In this document: positions 9,701-18,800 of the stretch, piece by piece
How the letters are laid out: the number at the start of each line of letters is the position of its first letter
Position numbering within the stretch: position 1 is the stretch's first letter
DNA from: an uncultured Collinsella sp.
Lineage (GTDB): Bacteria; Actinomycetota; Coriobacteriia; Coriobacteriales; Coriobacteriaceae
Assembly (NCBI GenBank): GCA_934658705.1
Contig: CAKUHP010000003.1
Coordinates: forward strand, 7,422 to 71,421
DNA: 64,000 nt
Direction of reading: 5' to 3'
The notes under the pieces: model-generated
Database searches by the model: none
What the model was told of the DNA's origin: nothing
The model's input: only the letters and a program-made list of their open reading frames with translations
Made by a program: the position numbers and the translations under genes

Positions 9701-10274
9701 TGGCGTCATCGCGCTTTGCCTTGGCATCCTTGAGCGCCTGAGTCTTGTCCGCAACGCTCTTATTGGCCTGGTCGAGCTGGCTGTTCAGATCGCCCAGCTT
9801 CTTCTGCTGCTGTTCGGCCTTGTCAACAGCGTCCTTAAGCTCGTCGATCTTCTCCTGCAGCGCCGCAACTTCTGCCGCATTCTGCTCGGCCGCGTTATCG
9901 GTCACGGCCTGCGAAGCCTGGTTCTTTTGCTGCTGAGCCTGCTTTTGCGCCTGACCTGCGGCATCGGCCTTCTTTTGAGCCGCATCATAGGCCGCCTTGG
10001 CAGCCTCAAACTGCTTCGCCGACTCCTCGGCCAGTTGCTCCGCTGTTTTCGCAACTGCCTGGTTACCGGCGACAACGGTGTTCTCGATGGGGCTTTCGCC
10101 CTTTACCGTACCGGTGGTGTCACCGGCTGGCGCGGCAATTGCCGCCAGCGGCGACATAAGCGGCTGGGCGATGAGGCCCGCCGTCAAAACGGTTACGACG
10201 GCGCGGTTGGCGACACCCCTCACGTTGACGGTCTTGGCCGGAGACGAAAGATGCTTTGGACTGTACTTTGCCAT
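6792..10274 (-). CDS. Large cell-wall surface protein: coiled coils around a CAP/SCP domain, LAQTG anchor
   Basis: A 1160-residue exported protein. Residues 1-50 form a signal peptide (VTVLTAGLIAQPLMSPLAAIAAPA). About residues 60-445 and 705-1090 are Ala/Lys/Asp/Gln-rich heptad repeats (AAKAAYDAAQKKADAAGQ-like), predicted to be long coiled coils. Between them, about 450-700, is a cysteine-rich-secretory (CAP/SCP) domain with YMNAVNGIRRANGL, WGHAAES, YSSYSENLAMGAG and FNEIGHYLNFINP. The C-terminus has a sortase-like LAQTGD, a hydrophobic stretch and DRRRKQM. ATG 10274 has AAGGGAG upstream. The CAP segment is visibly less GC-rich than the coiled-coil arms, suggesting a domain insertion. Its function is unknown; it may act in adhesion or wall structure. 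Confidence 0.88.
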   Translation of the reverse strand: MAKYSPKHLSSPAKTVNVRGVANRAVVTVLTAGLIAQPLMSPLAAIAAPAGDTTGTVKGESPIENTVVAGNQAVAKTAEQLAEESAKQFEAAKAAYDAAQKKADAAGQAQKQAQQQKNQASQAVTDNAAEQNAAEVAALQEKIDELKDAVDKAEQQQKKLGDLNSQLDQANKSVADKTQALKDAKAKRDDAKKALEDAQAKLKDMGMDEYEAAKKAVEDAQAKLNAANADVKAAEGEYEAAKTVAAKAEQAKADAEAAVTTAQDKKQQTAAALVTATTARDNAQKKLDQAQAALNAATSGTGVDLNALEAAKVAATGELKAAQAELEAATTADTAAQENLQTAQAAVAAAQERATAANAAVASAQSAYDAASKECNAAASKRDAAKTAYEQAQQTEADKLAEYNHLAEVAKQKKSALENATSDYNKANDEYSTASANVKALEQQISELKANMKVDTDAVKAGLLGFMNHIASSTSFTDAQRANASNAAKLLDGSASKVAWYDDYVNLDASDADNAFSLVNLQNTLTYMNAVNGIRRANGLSDMKVSIVSMAQSALDVCYSSNVWGHAAESGEGDYSSYSENLAMGAGAYKGSNNPEDWEWAYDNEDDCSAEWPFIGWYTAEKREYDKGVRNFNEIGHYLNFINPGTNSFGFAVGYGKDGNRSTPDDDGEPFPVSIYQGNWAEGDFTVDEFKNLVNTYVDSVYHAGGTAAQKAQLAELQNQLAAAQKVRDAKHDALGSAGTSLNAAKSAANEANENVAAAKGDYEAAQEATAIARAAYDAADVNLKNVDIETPKANLDAAKSEAAAAQTALDKANAALADCQTNASKASARKAKAQGDYDAAKAKSDQANEAYGDATASVKDLTDKRDAANTDLTNKQGTLDEAKKADVTAQAGVDDAKAAATAAATALSNAQQAVTNKKQALAAAQQEVTSAQTALDAANVAFQRYADAQKALDNAEAAHKAAVASVNAAQDQLDAANQAVEDAKKAIADAQTELEADRALQADLEHVDHEASLDAGVTVFSAGWTARNQLPKLGAAYARYKAAVDAETGLRQAEADADAKLSDANDAYAAALAELNDAKDALAAAQAEYDKYHPKAEPQAKPQVAQAAAKAPAAKKQAADGALAQTGDNSELAGEVFVIGGVTLVAAGVTLGDRRRKQM

Positions 10275-10562
10275 GTTGTGCTCCCTTCGACACAACGCGA
10301 ATTGCGTTACCGCGAATATAGGGCCGCAATTTTCGGTCTTTGTTGCGCAACAATGCGGACAGCCTGCCGATTCGGTTGTTCAACAGCTTTCAACACATTT
10401 CCGTCATATATGTAGTTGTGATTGGAGCATATTGCGGGGTGTCACTGGACGCGGGGAAGCTGTCCAGTCGACCTTGCCCCATGCCACGGCATCCGTTTTG
10501 CCTGTCCCGGTGTAGAGTAATACCAGCAAGCACGACGTGGCCCGTGCCGGAACGAGGAGAAC

Positions 10563-11702
10563 ATGGAACTCGACAAGCAACAGATCAAGCGACTGCGCGA
10601 ACGCCATCACCGGCGCCACGGCATCCGCCCCGCCCATAGCGAGGCCATGGAGAACGCCGCCCGCTTCCTTAAGCAGGCGTTCAACATTCGCGAGGGTCGC
10701 GCGCCCTATCACGTGATTCGCAAGCGCTTTGTAAACGGGGCGCGCCTGACCGGCTCGCACCTATGCATCCTCATCATCGCCATGCTCATCGCGAGTATCG
10801 GACTCGATATCGACTCGGGCATCGCCATTGTGGGCGCTATGCTCATCTGCCCGCTCATGGGCTCGGTCCTTGCCATGGCATACGGCATCGCCACGCTCGA
10901 CCGCGAGATTACCGTCGAGGCCATCGCCGGCTTGGCGCTCCAAATGGCATTTTGCCTGGTCACATCCACGTTGTACTTCAAGCTCTCGCCCCTTAGCACC
11001 ACCACGGCCGCCATCATCGACAACTCGACGCCCACCGTCTGGGACCTTGCCGTCGCCCTCGCCGGCGGCTTTGCGGGCGGGCTGGGCAACTCGCGCGATC
11101 AGGAGCCCGCCACGCTTATCGCCGGCGTGGCCGTGGCGACCGCGCTCATGCCGCCCCTTTGCGCAGCGGGTTATGGCATCGCCATCGCAAGCGGATCGCT
11201 GTTTCTTTCGGCACTCTACGAGTTTGGCATCAACGTGGTCTTTATCGCGCTGGCGGCCGAAGCCGTGCTGCTTCTTTTGCGCGTGCCGCTCAAACGTGAC
11301 CTCAACGGCGACGGCGTCGTAACCGCCGAGGAAGACGCCGAGGTTGACGAGCTGTCACGCAAAGTGCGCCGCCGCATTGTTGTGGGCACGGTGATCTTTG
11401 CCATCCCCTGCATCGTTATGACCGCGGGCTCCATTGGCTCGGCGCAGGCCGGCGTGCAGGACGGCTACGGCGTCACCGAGACCACGCGCGAGCTCGGCGC
11501 GGTGCTGCCGGGCTTTAAGGATTACACCGTCGCCGTCGAGACTTCGGCCACCGAAGGCGACGAGGAGGGCATCGTCGAGCGCGAGATTGTCGCCCATGTG
11601 ACGACGAGCGAGAGGCTCGGGGCACACGACCGCCACGTCGCCCGCAAACTCATCGACCTCAACGTGCCCGAACTCGACCGCGTGGAGTTCGATGTGAAGT
11701 GA
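10563..11702 (+). CDS. DUF389 family integral membrane protein
   Basis: A 379-residue membrane protein of the DUF389 (TIGR00341-like) family. About six to seven hydrophobic segments lie between residues 65 and 250, including SGIAIVGAMLICPLMGSVLA and the conserved GLGNSRDQEPATLIAGVAVA with TALMPPLCAAGYGIA. The C-terminal 130 residues are charged and soluble; they hold DLNGDGVVTAEEDAEVDE, which resembles an EF-hand loop, and a further membrane span. The function of the family is not established. GAGGAG lies three to four bases before the ATG. The gene is monocistronic. Confidence 0.85.
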   Translation: MELDKQQIKRLRERHHRRHGIRPAHSEAMENAARFLKQAFNIREGRAPYHVIRKRFVNGARLTGSHLCILIIAMLIASIGLDIDSGIAIVGAMLICPLMGSVLAMAYGIATLDREITVEAIAGLALQMAFCLVTSTLYFKLSPLSTTTAAIIDNSTPTVWDLAVALAGGFAGGLGNSRDQEPATLIAGVAVATALMPPLCAAGYGIAIASGSLFLSALYEFGINVVFIALAAEAVLLLLRVPLKRDLNGDGVVTAEEDAEVDELSRKVRRRIVVGTVIFAIPCIVMTAGSIGSAQAGVQDGYGVTETTRELGAVLPGFKDYTVAVETSATEGDEEGIVEREIVAHVTTSERLGAHDRHVARKLIDLNVPELDRVEFDVK

Positions 11703-11753
11703 TGCGGGTACTGAGCGGATCGGCGCAGGCACGGGGACCACGCAAGCGCCGGG

Positions 11754-13487
11754 CTACAGCTCGTACTTGTACACGCGGTAGATGTACTTTTCGGCTTCCA
11801 TCTCGTAGGTGGCGATGGGCAGTCCGTAGCGATCGTACTCGGTAAAGGTCTTGGTCTGGCCCGATGCCACGAGCATGCTGTTCGAATTGCCAACGCGCTG
11901 CGCGCTGCTCACGTAGCCCGAGAACGGCGCCGCGATCTGCTCCCGGAGTTCGTAGGTGCGCGCGGTCTCGTCCACCGTAAAGATGCGCCCAAACGAATGC
12001 GTGCCCTTGCTGTAGTCGGTCACCACCGCGGCACCCAGCTGGCCCCAGTCAAACTTGGGGTAGCTCTCGGCCGCGCCAAAGTTGTTGTCGTACAGAAGCA
12101 CCTGGTAGCGGCCGGTTGTTACCGTATCGGAGCTCGGCAGATAGGTCACGCTGTGCTGGCCCGCGTTGAGCGAAAAATCGCCTTGGGCCTGCAGCAACTT
12201 GTCTTCGAAGCCCGAACCAGCCCAAAAATCGGGCGATCCCATGAGCCAATCAACCGTGGGCGTGCCGTAGATGTCGGTGAGCTTGATAACCGTCGAGGTC
12301 TCGCGCGAGCTGAGCAAGACAGTGCCGCCGCCGAGCCACTGGATCGTGTTGATATGGATCCAATCCAGGTCGCCGTCTTGTGCCACTTTGGCACTCGCCT
12401 TGAGGTCGGGAAAGATGTCACCCAGGTCCACGACGAGGGAAACATCGCCCGTTGTCACGTCGATTTTAATGATGAGGTCCTCGACGTTGACGCGCTCGCC
12501 TTTATCCTTGTCGGCCGCACGGTCGACGTCCAAGTCGGCCTCGGAGCCGGCATGGCTCGCCAGCACCAGCAGGTTGCCGTCGTCATCGAAGGCATAGTCG
12601 TGATGCAGCTCGTAGTCGCCGGTGCTCCAGACGTTTACCACCTGGCCGATGGCGTTGATCTGAGCCATCTTGGTAGTCGAGACGCTCATGATCATGCTGC
12701 CGTCGCCCGGGAACAACAGGCGGTGGCTGCGGTAACCGATGATCAGCACCTCGCCGCGAATCTGGCCCGCGTTGTCGTAGAGGTACATGAAGTCGAGCTT
12801 GGACGAGTCATTGCCCAGGATGGTAAAGAGGCCATCGGCAAGCGGCGTGTTGGACTCCCCCGCCGTAACGGCGAGGCGCTCTTCCTCCTCGCCCTTGAGC
12901 GCCGACGTTTTGACGGTAAACGTCGAGGTGCGGCTGCTGCCATCTTGCGCGGTGCAGGTGAGGGTCACAGTGTTCTTATGACCCGGGATAAGGCCGATGA
13001 CCTTGAACTCATGCTCCGTTGCCAGCGTGTCGCCGCCGCGGGGCGTGCGGGAGAAAGCCGCAACTTTGGGGGAATCGCTGGTCTTTTTGCGGCCGGCGAC
13101 CTCGTAGGAGACGGTCACGGGATCCGCTGTTGCAAAGCGCACGTAGCAGCTCAGGGTATCGGTGCCAAAGGGATCGGCTTTGACGAACGGGGTCGTTTCG
13201 TCATAGCTGCCTGCGGCGTACTCGGCATCGAGCTGGTCTTTGATGGCCGCCTGCTTCTCGACGTTGTAGGTTGCGGCAATCTGCTTGTGGACCTTCTTCT
13301 GCTCGTCGGTGAGTTCGGTATCCGTGGAGGATGAGTTGCTCGCATCGGCTCCGGTAACAGAGCAGCCCACAAGCCCCGCGCCCGCCAGTGCCAGCGCACC
13401 TGCCGCGCCCGTAAGGGCTGCGCGACGCGTGAGCAGCCAACTGGTTTTGTTGTTCACCCTCGAATCGTCACCATCAAAGAATGTCAT
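11754..13487 (-). CDS. Arylsulfate sulfotransferase (ASST), Tat lipoprotein
   Basis: A 577-residue exported enzyme of the arylsulfotransferase family, which transfers sulfate from a phenolic sulfate ester to another phenol without PAPS. The N-terminus has the twin arginine LLTRRAALTG (R21, R22), a hydrophobic stretch and the lipobox LVGCS (C42), so it should be membrane-anchored outside the cell. An N-terminal beta domain precedes the propeller-like ASST domain. DYELHHDYAFDDDGN contains His residues expected near the active site, and the Arg/His-containing YRSHRLLFPGDGSMIM follows the family pattern. ATG 13487 has AAGGAA eight bases upstream and is preferred to the ATG six codons earlier. Likely substrates are diet- or host-derived phenol sulfates (inference). 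Confidence 0.85.
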   Translation of the reverse strand: MTFFDGDDSRVNNKTSWLLTRRAALTGAAGALALAGAGLVGCSVTGADASNSSSTDTELTDEQKKVHKQIAATYNVEKQAAIKDQLDAEYAAGSYDETTPFVKADPFGTDTLSCYVRFATADPVTVSYEVAGRKKTSDSPKVAAFSRTPRGGDTLATEHEFKVIGLIPGHKNTVTLTCTAQDGSSRTSTFTVKTSALKGEEEERLAVTAGESNTPLADGLFTILGNDSSKLDFMYLYDNAGQIRGEVLIIGYRSHRLLFPGDGSMIMSVSTTKMAQINAIGQVVNVWSTGDYELHHDYAFDDDGNLLVLASHAGSEADLDVDRAADKDKGERVNVEDLIIKIDVTTGDVSLVVDLGDIFPDLKASAKVAQDGDLDWIHINTIQWLGGGTVLLSSRETSTVIKLTDIYGTPTVDWLMGSPDFWAGSGFEDKLLQAQGDFSLNAGQHSVTYLPSSDTVTTGRYQVLLYDNNFGAAESYPKFDWGQLGAAVVTDYSKGTHSFGRIFTVDETARTYELREQIAAPFSGYVSSAQRVGNSNSMLVASGQTKTFTEYDRYGLPIATYEMEAEKYIYRVYKYEL

Positions 13488-13572
13488 TGCTGTCGTTTCC
13501 TTCATGTGCTGGGCGTTTGCCGCTTTGTGTCCAATATGGCTCGCAGCTTAGCAAACGCCCCTTAATGCAAGC

Positions 13573-14385
13573 TTAGGCTTGCGACAGCGCGGGGCCGTGG
13601 CCGCGATGGCGCTCGATCCAGTCCACAGCAAAGTCGACGAGCTCGCGTTGGCGCATAAAGCGGATTATCCCGTTACCGAGAGGCGCCGCGTGAACCGTGC
13701 ATTCACGCTCAAAAGCAGCGCCGATCTCTTCGAAGTCCCCGCCATCGACAAAGAGCGTGCGGTACTCCTTCCACACGCGCTGGCCGTTTTCCATGATCGC
13801 GCTGTGCTCCACGCAGTCGTGCTTTCCCGGGTATTGTGCACGGGCATCGGCTAAATGAAGGGATGTGTTCTTGTCGTAGCCCACGCCCACGAGCAGCACA
13901 TAGCCGTCCAGGTCGTACAGGCGCGCGATGGGCGACCCGTCGCCAAAGATGTTGCTCAGGTCGTGATTCTCCGTCAGGAACTGAGCACGTGGGCCGTTTG
14001 CCGCCACCGAACGCGCCGGGTGGTCGCTACGGAGCGTACCCGGCCACGTCCGGAACATCTCGGCAACGGCCCCCATCGTATTGGTGGGCGTGATGCGTTT
14101 GTCATAAGCTGGCCAGTTATCGCGAATCAGCTGCCACCACTCTTGCGGTTCTTGCCAATGGACGCCGCTTGCCGGATCCAGGTTTTTCCACGACTGCGTC
14201 GGCATCATGATAGTGCCGGTCTCGCCCACCGTCTGGAGCAGCGCCTCGATAACCGGTTGCGCGCCGCCGCATACATATCCGAGGGAGCTGAGCGAGCAAT
14301 GGACCATGACCGTCTGCCCCGAGCGCATGCCAACGGCAGAAAGCGCATCGAGGATATCCTGCTTGAGTACGATTTGTCGGTCCAT
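13573..14385 (-). CDS. AAC(3)-family N-acetyltransferase
   Basis: A 270-residue protein of the antibiotic N-acetyltransferase (AAC(3)) fold. VMVHCSLSSLGYVCGGAQ, the TLLxT-like VGETGTIMMPTQSW and SDHPARSVAANG match the family blocks around the acetyl-CoA and substrate sites. Many chromosomal members, including YokD-like proteins, do not confer aminoglycoside resistance, so a resistance role should not be assumed. AAAGGAG precedes the ATG by about six bases. It stands alone between the sulfotransferase and the acyl-CoA dehydrogenase, all on the minus strand. Confidence 0.85.
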   Translation of the reverse strand: MDRQIVLKQDILDALSAVGMRSGQTVMVHCSLSSLGYVCGGAQPVIEALLQTVGETGTIMMPTQSWKNLDPASGVHWQEPQEWWQLIRDNWPAYDKRITPTNTMGAVAEMFRTWPGTLRSDHPARSVAANGPRAQFLTENHDLSNIFGDGSPIARLYDLDGYVLLVGVGYDKNTSLHLADARAQYPGKHDCVEHSAIMENGQRVWKEYRTLFVDGGDFEEIGAAFERECTVHAAPLGNGIIRFMRQRELVDFAVDWIERHRGHGPALSQA

Positions 14386-14433
14386 TGCCGCTCCTTTCTA
14401 TTTCTGGGTCCATCTTCCCACTGTTGGCGGCCG

Positions 14434-14472
14434 AAAATGATCTGTTTTCCTCCGTCCCCGAGGGATCATTTT
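14434..14472 (-). terminator. Hairpin ending the 3-hydroxyacyl-CoA dehydrogenase transcript
   Basis: AAAATGATC (14434-14442) pairs with GATCATTTT (14464-14472), with an inner CCTC/GAGG around CGTCCC. The GGGAC core on the minus strand also makes it look like the other REP-like elements. Confidence 0.6.
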
Positions 14473-15432
14473 TTAGTACTTGAAGAAGCCCTCGCCTGAG
14501 CTTTCGCCTAGCTTGTCTTCGTCGAGCATCTTCTTGAGGACGGATGCCATGGCCTTAAAGTTATAGGGCATCATCATCTTTTTGAGCAGCGGACTCACCA
14601 GACCCGGGACCTTTTGATACTGCATGACGATGTTGTAGGCCGTCTGGATGCCCACGGTATCGAACACCCGGAACGGGCCCTTGGGGGCACCGGTGCCGCG
14701 CGTCCATGCGAGGTCGATGCTCTTGGGGTCGCTCACGCCCGAGACATACAGGTCAAGGCCCGAGAGCAGCCACGGCACCAGCATGGAGTTAAGCAGGTAG
14801 CCGTTCTTTTCCTTGTTGACGGGCAGTGCCAGCATGCGGATGTCGTTGGCAAAGTTGACGAGCTCATCGAAGTAGCGCTTGTCGGTTTGGTCCTGGGCCA
14901 TGACCTCGGTCATGTTGTTCTTCCAGATGGAGTTGGCAAAGTGCAGCGACAGGTACTTCTCGGGGCGGCCGGTGTACTTGGCAAAGGTGCTCGGCAGCAG
15001 CGTGGAGGAGTTGGTCACGACGACGGTCTTTTGCGGCAGGACCGGGGCGAGCTTCTTGTAGAAGTCGATCTTTGCCTGGGTGTCCTCGGCCATAGACTCG
15101 ATGACCAGGTCGGCGTCAGCAACGGCCTTGGCGAGGTCGAGCTCCAGTTTAAGCGTGGAGTAGGCGCGCTCGACGGCGGCGAGCGCCGCATCCTTGTCGA
15201 AGGGTTTGTCGCTATCGGCGATGCCGGCGCACCACTCGCCCGTGCCGTCCGCCATGCCCTCGATGGCTGCGATGTACTCCTCGCGCACATGGTCGATCTT
15301 GGGCTGGGTGCGGCCGATGCTACCCTCGCTGCGCAGCCAAATCGTTACGTCAAAGCCGCAGAAGGCAGCCTGGAAGGCAATCTGGCTTCCCAGCACGCCG
15401 CCGCCGGCAACGCAAACAGTCTTGTAGCTCAT
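14473..15432 (-). CDS. 3-hydroxyacyl-CoA dehydrogenase
   Basis: A 319-residue NAD-dependent dehydrogenase acting on 3-hydroxyacyl-CoA (for example 3-hydroxybutyryl-CoA). The Rossmann motif is VAGGGVLGSQIAFQAA (residues 8-23). VTNSSTLLPSTFA holds the conserved Ser region, and SLHFANSIWKNNMTEVM corresponds to the HFFNP block with the catalytic His, but with ANS in place of the usual NPV, so it is divergent. The C-terminal helical domain ends SSGEGFFKY. It lies next to the dehydratase activase region, which suggests amino-acid or acyl-CoA fermentation, but no hydratase or thiolase is beside it. Confidence 0.85.
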   Translation of the reverse strand: MSYKTVCVAGGGVLGSQIAFQAAFCGFDVTIWLRSEGSIGRTQPKIDHVREEYIAAIEGMADGTGEWCAGIADSDKPFDKDAALAAVERAYSTLKLELDLAKAVADADLVIESMAEDTQAKIDFYKKLAPVLPQKTVVVTNSSTLLPSTFAKYTGRPEKYLSLHFANSIWKNNMTEVMAQDQTDKRYFDELVNFANDIRMLALPVNKEKNGYLLNSMLVPWLLSGLDLYVSGVSDPKSIDLAWTRGTGAPKGPFRVFDTVGIQTAYNIVMQYQKVPGLVSPLLKKMMMPYNFKAMASVLKKMLDEDKLGESSGEGFFKY

Positions 15433-15601
15433 AGGAACAGTCCTCTCTTACGTAATTCCATAGATGTGCATTTATTCAACCGTATGGAGGCTACGAGTCA
15501 GAGGTGGGTTCTATAAACGGACGCTTTTACGCGGCGAACGGCTACACCTGTTCATTATCTCAGGGTTTCGGAGCCGGCTTTTGGTGTCGTTGGGGCATCG
15601 T

Positions 15602-15731
15602 TTTCGGAAGTGCGGGGAAAAATCGAGCCTCCCCGACCAGACCGGCTTTTTTGACAACAAAACCGCAGGTCACAAGAGTCCAAAAGAGCGGTGTGCTCGG
15701 GGGTTTCGAGTTTTTCCCCGCACTTCCGAAA
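15602..15731. repeat. MITE-like 130-bp hairpin with 21-bp perfect arms
   Basis: TTTCGGAAGTGCGGGGAAAA (15602 onward, 21 bp) is exactly complementary to 15711-15731. Pairing continues imperfectly inward through TCGAGCC and GGTTTCGA. It contains no coding signal. Confidence 0.7.
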
Positions 15732-15785
15732 TCAAGGCTCGCAGAGGACAACCGCAAGACCATTTACGCAACATATGTCCAACAA

Positions 15786-15820
15786 AAACGGGTGGTAGCC
15801 GGCACGGCTACCACCCGTTT
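15786..15820 (-). terminator. Terminator of the activase gene
   Basis: AAACGGGTGGTAGCCG pairs with CGGCTACCACCCGTTT around GCA. On the minus strand it runs into TTTTTGTT. Confidence 0.85.
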
Positions 15821-15848
15821 GTCTTATATCCGGCTCGAAGTAGGCCAA

Positions 15849-18800
15849 CTACTTCTTGATGCCGCGTCCTAGGCGCTTGGCGACCGATGCCACGGCCTCC
15901 TCGCTCACCGAGTCACAGCTCACGCAGCCGTCGTGGGCACGCATCTGGCCGGTAACCTCGTCCATCGCGAGCGGCGCCACCTTCTCGAGCTTAAAGCCCT
16001 TGCCGGCGCGCATGTTTTCCTTCGCCACGCTGATCATGAGCTTAATGCGGTTGAGCTGGTTGACCTCGGACGCACCCGGGTCGTAGTCCACCGCGACGAT
16101 GTTGCTCTCGGGGTGCTGACGGCGCAGCTCCTTGATGACGGCCTTGCCCACCACGTGGTTGGGCAGGCAAGCGAAGGGCTGCGTGCAGATGATATTGGGC
16201 GCGCCATGGTCGATCAGGTCGAGCATCTCGGCCGTGAGCAGCCAGCCCTCGCCCATGTTGTTGCACACCGAAAGCACCGTACGGGCCTTGTCAGCCATGG
16301 TGCCAATGCGCTCGGGTGCCTCAAAGCGCTCGGACTTCTCGAGCAGCTCCTCCACCGGTGTGCGCATCCAGTCCACCAGCTTAATGAGCGCCTGCATGCT
16401 AGCGCGCGTGGTGGCAGAGCTTCCCAGCTCGTCCTTCTGCAGCTCGGCATTGCTCATGGAGTACAGGAAGAAATCGAGCAGACCCGGCACCACGGCCTCG
16501 CAGCCCTCGCGCTCGATGACATCGACCACGTGGTTGTTGGCCGTGGGGTGGAACTTGACCAGGATCTCGCCGACCACGCCCACGCGTGGCTTGGTGCTCT
16601 CGCCCACAAGCGGCATGGTGTCGAACGCGCGGATTGCCTCGCGCGCAAGCTTGGTGTAGTTGTGCCTGTTGAACTTAGGCGCCAGCTTGCGGGCGCGCGC
16701 CATGTACTCCTCGTAGAGCGCGTTGGCGGCACCGGGCGTAGCCTCGTACGGGCGGCAGCGATAGAGCATTTGCATCATCACGTCACCAAAGAGTACCGCG
16801 TAGACCGCCTGCTTGAGCAGCGCCGGCGTAATCTTAAAGCCGGGGTTGTCCTCGCCAAGCGCCACGGCCGAAAGCGAGATCACGGGAATCTCGGGGTGGC
16901 CGCTCTCGCGCAGGGCCTTGCGGATGAGCGCGATGTAGTTGGTGGCGCGGCAGCCGCCGCCGGTCTGGCTGATGACCACGGCCGTCTTGGACAGGTCGTA
17001 GCGACCGCTCTCGATAGCCTCCATGATCTGGCCCGTCACCAGAATCGACGGGTAGCAGATGTCGTTGTTCACGTAGCGCAGGCCTGCCTCGACGGCGTCA
17101 TGGTCGGTCGAGGGCAGCAGCTCTAAGTTGTAGCCGGCACCGCGGAATACCTCTTTGACCAGGTCAAAGTGGATCGGCGCCATCTGCGGGCACAGGATGG
17201 TGTAGCCCTCGTCGCGCATCTGCTCGGTAAAGGGCACCTTGGGCCATGCGGTCGATGCGCTCTCGCGCTGGGCCTCAAACGTGTACTTGCGACTCGCGAA
17301 CGCGGGTGCATCCGTGGAGGGTGCCACCGGCGAGGCGTCGCCCTGCTCGTAGGCCTCGCCCGCGGCCGTGGCCTCGGCCAGACGCTCGGCCTCCTGATCC
17401 TTGAGTGCTGCCATGAGCGAGCGGATGCGGATGCGCGCGGCGCCCAGGTTGGACACCTCGTCGATCTTGAGCACGGTGTAGATCTTGCCGCTGGCCTCCA
17501 AGATCTCCTGCACCTGGTCGGTGGTCAGGGCGTCCAGACCGCAGCCGAAAGAGTTGAGCTGGATCAGGTCCAGGTCGTTGCGCATCGTCACAAAACGGGC
17601 GACGGCGTACAGGCGGCTGTGGTACATCCACTGGTCGACAACGCGAATCGGACGCTCAGGCTTTACCAGATGCGCGAGCGAATCCTCGGTAAAGACCGCA
17701 AAGCCAAAGCTCGAGATAAGCTCGGGCAGGGCGTGGTTGATCTCGGGGTCGTTGTGGTAGGGACGGCCGGCGAGCACGATACCGTGGCCGCCGTGGTCCT
17801 CGACCCACTTAAGGGCTTCCTCGCCCATGGTCTGGATGTCCTCGTGGAAACGAGCATCGGCCTCAAAGGCGGCGTTGACGGCGGCGTCGACCTCGGAGCG
17901 CGTGATCTTGGGTCCGCGCACGCGACCGCGACCGGCCTCGGCGTCGGCCACGCGGTCGACGGCGAGCACCTGGTACAAACGGCGCTTAAGCTCGGTCTTG
18001 TCGTGATACGGCACAAACGGGTACAGGAACTCGATGTTCTGCTCGCGGATCTCGTCGATGTTGAGCGCCAGCGCCGTGGGGTAGCTCATGACGATAGGGC
18101 AGTTGTAGCAGTTACCGGCAGTCGGATCCTCCTTGCGCTCCCAGCGCACACACGGCATCCAAATGAAGTCGACATCGCGGTCGATGAGGTTCATCACGTG
18201 GCCATGGCTCATCTTGGCCGGGTAGCACACGCTCTCGGACGGCATGGACTCGATGCCCGCCTGGTAGGTCTTTTTGCTCGACTGCTCGGACAGCTGCACA
18301 CTAAAGCCCAGACGCGTAAAGAACGCATGCCAGAAGGGGTAGTTCTCATACATGTTGAGCGCGCGCGGAATGCCGACGGTGCCGCGCGGAGCCTCGTCGG
18401 GGCTTAGCACCTCGCGGTTAAAGAGCAGCTCGTTTTTCTTTTTGAAGAGGTTGGGGGCCTCGGTCTTTTGCTTTTTGTGACCGGCGCCCTTCTCGCAGCG
18501 GTTGCCGGTGATGAAGCGCCTGCCACCGCCAAAGTCGTTGACGGTGAGCTGGCAGTTGTTGGAGCAACGGCCGCAGCGGACGTGCTTTTGCGTCACGGTG
18601 AGGTGCGCGATGTCCTCAGCAGAGAGGATGGTCGAGACGCCATCGGCGCCGGCGCGATCGCGGGCGAGCAGGGCGGCACCGTAGGCACCCATGCAGCCGG
18701 CGATGTCGGGGCGCACGGCATGAACGCCGGTGAGCTGCTCAAACGCACGCAGCGTGGCATCGGACATAAAGGTGCCGCCTTGGACGATCACCTGGCTGCC

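Larger units (their letters stand above)
15433..15848. other. 416-bp intergenic stretch with inverted repeat and terminator
   Basis: No open frame here has a convincing ribosome site or family match. The stretch contains the 21-bp inverted repeat at 15602-15731, the terminator at 15786-15820, and otherwise no recognised feature. Confidence 0.6.

Noticed and set aside
13573-14385. Aminoglycoside resistance gene
   Set aside because: AAC(3) fold is clear, but chromosomal family members often do not confer resistance, so only the family is claimed.
15504-15872. Plus-strand frames across the intergenic hairpin
   Set aside because: They run through an inverted repeat and a terminator and have no ribosome site.
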